Origin: Alentia gelatinosa | Lineage: Eukaryota; Annelida; Polychaeta; Phyllodocida; Polynoidae | Assembly (NCBI GenBank): GCA_950022655.1 | Contig: OX465584.1 | Location: forward strand, 62,250,841-62,314,840 | Direction: 5' to 3' | Length of the DNA stretch: 64,000 nucleotides | Shown here: one piece after another, positions 59,866-64,000 of the stretch | How positions within the stretch are numbered: position 1 is the first letter of the stretch | How the letters are laid out: each line of letters begins with the position of its first letter | The notes under the pieces: model-generated | The model's database searches: none | What the model saw: only the letters and a program-made list of their open reading frames with translations | Told to the model about the DNA's origin: nothing | Translations under genes and position numbers: made by a program

Positions 59866-60208
59866 TCATGATCAAGAGGGAGGTGTCGTGCAGCTACACA
59901 TCACCTCTGGTTGTGTGGTTCGCTCGATTGAAGGCTTTAATGATTGGGTTCCAACCTTGGACTGTGGTGGGGCTGCATAATACAGCAACAGAAATGCTAC
60001 CTGAACCACAGTGTCAAGTTTTATATTGGTCAGAATTGCCAGGATCAGTCAGGGGTGATGCATGGGGACTTCCTTGGGTTGTCTTTGCTTGTAGTCTTTG
60101 TTGTGTTTCATCCTCCATAGCCCGCTGGATGTGTATGTGTTCCACCTCCAGCACTGGGTTTCTCTTCAGTCTTTTGTAGGTCTTGACTTGTGACAGGGGG
60201 TTTATATA

Positions 60209-60368
60209 CACAATAATGACTGGTTTTGTGTATGAGTGGCCATGATCTCCAAGTAGTTGACATGTAGTAATATCCAAGCGATTAGCAACACTGCTGATTA
60301 GCGAGGATATTACATTGCAACTAGGAGGAGACTATGTTCACTCATATACAAGACCTGTCGTTATTGTA
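60209..60368. repeat. Long imperfect palindrome with enlarged loop (unit 3)
   Basis: Orthologue of 20568-20711 with a ~16-bp insertion in the loop ('aacactgctgattagc'). Arm substitutions leave much pairing intact. Confidence 0.75.
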
Positions 60369-61258
60369 TTCATTACCCACCCACAAGATTAATTATTCAA
60401 AAATTTTCTGTAAGCCATTTAGTTCCATACGCCACAGCATTGTCAAGTGTGGCAGTAATTTGGTGTAGACTTACACAAATAATATATTTTGCCAATAACC
60501 TGTGATTTTAGCATGCAAAATGTGTTATGTGTTATAGGTTATAGGGATGGTAAGTGAGGTTATTATAATTGATTCCAAATAATTAGCATTGAATAAACAT
60601 TTAAGAAACTTATTTCGAAGTACCTGATGATTCAACCTCATTATGGACAGGACTATTTTTCTGGAATCTCCTTCGGGAGATTCTGACATGCCAGAATCTC
60701 CAGGTTGCCTATTCCAGGCACTCTATACATTTCCTATGGAGACTCAGTAATAGGTGGGTAATAAAACGCTGCCCGGGTTGCACAGTGCAGGCAGAGGTAC
60801 TCCAAATATGTCTTGATGCATTGGGCATGTTGGATGTACATTGCAACCTTTTTGCAAACCGGACCCACATCTTCACCGAGCATATTTTTGTTGAGGGGGC
60901 ATGTGCGTTCAATATTGTTGAGATAGTGTCAAGTACATGTGTACATGTATTAACCAGTGAAAGGTCAAGTTCATTTACTAGATGGTATGTATCTACATAG
61001 TCTTCATCAGTTAATTGGCCAGTGCTGGGATATTGTCATAAGTTATGGTTACATCAAATTTAGCCTGGGTTACCCAAGCCTCAAGAGCCATGCCATGAGT
61101 GATTTATTGACCCCTTTCCCTTTTGATACTACATGCACTGCAGCCAGATTATCACACTGGACCTTTATACAAATATTCTGATTAGATTCATGAACTAGGA
61201 CACAAAAGTATGTTTATCACAAATGACAGAGCGTGCAATGATAAATGAATAATATGGC

Positions 61259-61301
61259 ATGGAGCTTGAAGAGGTGAGGCAGTTTGTATATCTAGGTATT
61301 C
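61259..61301 (+). pseudogene. Stub of the second LINE fragment, cut by a deletion
   Basis: Only the first ~43 bp of the fragment seen at 21609 and 41065 remain (ending 'tatctaggtattc'). The next bases match unit 2 from 43888, so about 2.78 kb (unit 2 41108-43887) is missing, including a MITE and the second dispersed repeat. Confidence 0.85.
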
Positions 61302-62030
61302 ATACCTACATTGGGTCATCAATTCAGATACACACTTATGGTTGTGTTACCGTAGGGTATGCTTTGTCAAATCCACACAGGTATCAAATGGTAACCTGTC
61401 AAAAGGGCCTATAAGGCCACCACAACTGTGTTCTTTTCAGTGGTGTCAGACACCAGGCCCGTGTATCCCATTGGGAAGCCGGAATATAGGTAGTCATATA
61501 GCTCCGAGCCATCATCACTAGACATATGTATATGCAGCCATATAACTATCACGGACATGGTCTTTAAGTTTGGCATTCATACATATAGATGAAAAAGGTT
61601 TGCCTACAGTCCCTTGTTCCTGCATTATCAACACTGCTGCTGCAACCGCCTCAATACTCACCACCTCTCGTTATGTATGTAGCTTTATCTCAACCCTGGT
61701 ATTTTTGTGCCATAGGCTTAACATTGGGAACTCGTTCTCTATGTCCCTACAAGAGTTGCAGTTCATTCTCCATGCTTTATATCCTGTGTGTTGTCCATTC
61801 CTTTTGTGTGTACAGGGGTGAGATAAATACAGAAAGCAACTCCTTTTGGTTAAAGAAGTTGTTCTACAACTCGTTTGAATGCTACTTGATATTCACTCGG
61901 CTGTCGCCTTGTTCATATCACTCCACATCAAACTTGTAAAGAATGATGACTTTGACCATAACTTGTTGGTTTCTTCTTTAATCTGGTCAATGCAATTGCT
62001 GCTGTTTTGCTTGTACTATCTACTTTAAGG

Positions 62031-62236
62031 GGGTGTTCCACTGGACCAATGGTAGCTGATTCTGTAGCCAGACAATCGCCGATCATTATCGGATGCCCTA
62101 GAATTTCTCAAATCTTTGAAAATGGTCATTTATTAAACTATTATTATCAGAATTAAATAAATTACAATATGTGAGCTTCCTCTACATGGCCAGGAACAAT
62201 TGATCGGGTGAGAAATCGGCCCGGTGGAGCACACCC
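62031..62236. mobile_element. 206-bp TIR element, GGGTGTTCCACTGG ends (unit 3)
   Basis: Orthologue of 25140-25345 and 44615-44820. Confidence 0.6.
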
Positions 62237-62308
62237 TCTAAGGCTGTGTTTGATTTTGTTTGTTTGGATAACTTATGGCAACATGTGGTGTAAACATGAA
62301 GCGAACGA

Positions 62309-63616
62309 CCTGGGGGTTGTTTTATTTTCAACTCTCCTGGGCGAGGAGAGTGCCCAGGAGGGATAGCTCCACTGAGGATAATTTTCAGGAGATCTCCTCA
62401 ATCTCGTTCGATTTACCCTATCCTTGGGAGGGAGAGAAATCCTCGGCCGAAGTCTCCTTTGAGAGAGCCCCAGGAGAAAATAAACCTGTAGGAGACTTTT
62501 GAGGAGACTTGAAAGAGAGGCTGTGTATACTGCAGGTGGTGGCACATAGTGGTATTTGGGTATTTTTGGGAACTAATTTCATCATACATGAATGTATGTT
62601 AATCTAAGTAAATAGCAAAGTAATTCTCCATCTGAGACCTCCAGTTTTAATTAAAATCATAATAAATATATTTCCGATAGTTCAAATGAATTAAATAGCT
62701 TTTATTTGTTATTTTGAATCACCCACGACACCCCTAGACGTGTCCCCAGCCAGGAGAGCTGCAGGATACTTTTCAGGAGCTCACCTGGCCCCAGGATTGG
62801 AAATGAAACGATATTTCAGGAAACCTCCTAGAATCTGGCCCAAGACTCTCCTTCCCCGGGAGACTTTGAAATATCGAACCCAAACTGTCCTGGGACCTCT
62901 CCCCAGGCGCCCCAGGGTGCTGTTGAATAATCACGGATATGTCCTGAGGCGGGAGGATAAGATCTAACTCAGGACGGAGGAGATCTTGGAGGATCCTTGC
63001 AAAATATTGTTTCATAAACTAGATCCTTTGTGAACAATAAAATCCCTCCTGCAAATTGTCCTTCTTGTGACACGGATAATTTCTCAGAACAAGTCCAAGA
63101 TGATTCCTAGGAGACTTGCAGACAAGCTACCCCTTGTGGTAGACAGAGTGAAGCAATATTCTGAGGCTCCACAAGAATCGTTGCATAAATCTACGATCAC
63201 CCAGATCCTCTATACAGGGTTCTATCTATCTTTAAAATGAGGCTCAGCCTTTCACATTAGATTAAGACCATCTATTTAAAAGATATACTGCTGATTCCAG
63301 TAAAAATATCACCTTATTATACTATATTCTGAGGACAAGCTGCATCTAGGACTGCCCTCTAGCTGTCCTTCTTGGAGGACAAGTTTGGACGAGTTGGGAC
63401 AATTTGGAGGAGAAATCCCACCTTCAGGATTTTGTTATGAAACGACTTTTGTCCACCCAAATTTGATCCTGTCCTTCACTTGTCCTGCCTGTAGGATTTC
63501 AAAATTTATGCAACGATATTTCCCCAAGGACAGTCCGATGATCATTTCTAGGACATATCTGCGATTATTTAACAGCACCCAGGACTCCTTGGGCAGAAAA
63601 TAAAACACCCCCCAGG
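62309..63616. mobile_element. Long-TIR element, fullest copy (unit 3)
   Basis: Flanks CCTGG (62309-62313) and CCAGG (63612-63616). Ends GGGTTGTTTTATTTTC and, inverted, GGGGTGTTTTATTTTC. It retains about 320 bp (62541-62860) replaced by 'gtgaatta' in units 1 and 2. Interior inverted pairing as described at 25418. No coding capacity. Confidence 0.8.
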
Positions 63617-63779
63617 ACTATGAAAACTATGAGGCCTAGGCTGTTAAGCTATCTGGGTTACACGTAATTGACAGATTTCTATGTGACATTTGCTGTGTAT
63701 GCTATGTTTCAAACTCTGTGGACTCAACTGGTCCCTTGTTGACCTACATTTGTGTTTTCTAAAAAAACCAAGGTGAAAT

Positions 63780-64000
63780 TCTAAAGGATGGCGGCCATTT
63801 TCTATCCTCCAAACTGTTTTCTACTCACAGAGACATCTTAGGTTATCGTTGGGCGATTATGTCTTATGAAAAACAGGGCCCTGGTCTCATTTGTTTGTAA
63901 AGCTTCAGTACAGGTGGTATATTCTGAATACTACAATAGCTTTACTAAAAGTGCTATACAATATAGAGAATATCTACAATTGCTTGTAAGAAAGCAAATG
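63780..64000. repeat. Head of a fourth duplication unit
   Basis: Starts with the same truncated MITE right end (CCTGG at 63880-63884) and continues as unit head up to the window edge. It carries variants of its own ('tgtcttatgaaaaac', 'agctttactaaaagtgc'), so the array continues beyond the window with another distinct copy. Confidence 0.9.

Larger units (their letters stand above)
46048..63779. repeat. Segmental duplication unit 3 (about 17.7 kb)
   Basis: Same order as units 1 and 2 but more diverged beyond about 46870. It lacks the minisatellite element (empty site 53745-53749) and 2.78 kb after 61301. It has about 0.96 kb (55225-56188), 1.2 kb (56670-57850) and 0.32 kb (62541-62860) not present in units 1 and 2. 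Confidence 0.95.

Overview
The window is metazoan genomic DNA, probably from an invertebrate. There is no bacterial operon structure. It holds CR1/L2/Jockey-like LINE remnants, a tyrosine-recombinase (Crypton/DIRS-type) remnant, many short terminal-inverted-repeat (TIR) elements, and one intact animal-type multi-spanning transporter gene present in three paralogous copies. I cannot name the species from the sequence alone.

Layout. Positions 1-7070 are a gene-free left flank packed with repeats: a TTAA-flanked palindrome-rich MITE (525-897), four 139-bp tandem repeats (1252-1807), a 2.5-kb TIR element (2288-4832) and a 0.5-kb MITE (6655-7176). From about 7071 to the end the window is a tandem segmental duplication. 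Unit 1 is about 7071-26573, unit 2 about 26574-46047, unit 3 about 46048-63779, and the first 220 bp of a fourth unit follow. Period is 19,505 bp, then 19,473 bp, then 17,730 bp. Each unit has the same order: a duplicated short motif; a 353-codon 10-TM drug/metabolite transporter (DMT/EamA, SLC35-like) gene in one open exon; a broken tyrosine recombinase; a dead LINE with endonuclease and reverse transcriptase; a mixed field of foldback and TIR elements; a second LINE C-terminal fragment; more MITEs; and a long-TIR element at the end. The only convincing functional protein-coding genes are the three transporter copies (8923-9984, 28374-29435, 47865-48926).

History readable from the sequence. 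Units 1 and 2 are nearly identical (3 nucleotide differences in the 1,062-bp gene), whereas unit 3 differs from them at 24 gene positions. Over the first ~0.8 kb of each unit the relation is reversed: unit 2 matches unit 3 and unit 1 is the outlier. The switch falls in a ~50-bp interval (about 7906-7955 / 27347-27396 / 46820-46869). That is what an unequal crossover between an older unit pair would leave, and it explains the middle unit. Units 1 and 2 share a 1.4-kb minisatellite-carrying MITE whose pre-insertion site is intact in unit 3. They also share a 69-bp LINE-derived filler where unit 3 keeps 964 bp. Unit 3 has its own 2.8-kb deletion.

Most unusual signal. Several otherwise different TIR elements here begin with a similar terminus (G, two variable bases, then CTGTTT or a close variant) and sit in 5-bp CCWGG or near-CCWGG target sites, with one clean empty site in unit 3. 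This looks like a coherent group of non-autonomous DNA transposons with a defined target, and I do not recognise its superfamily.
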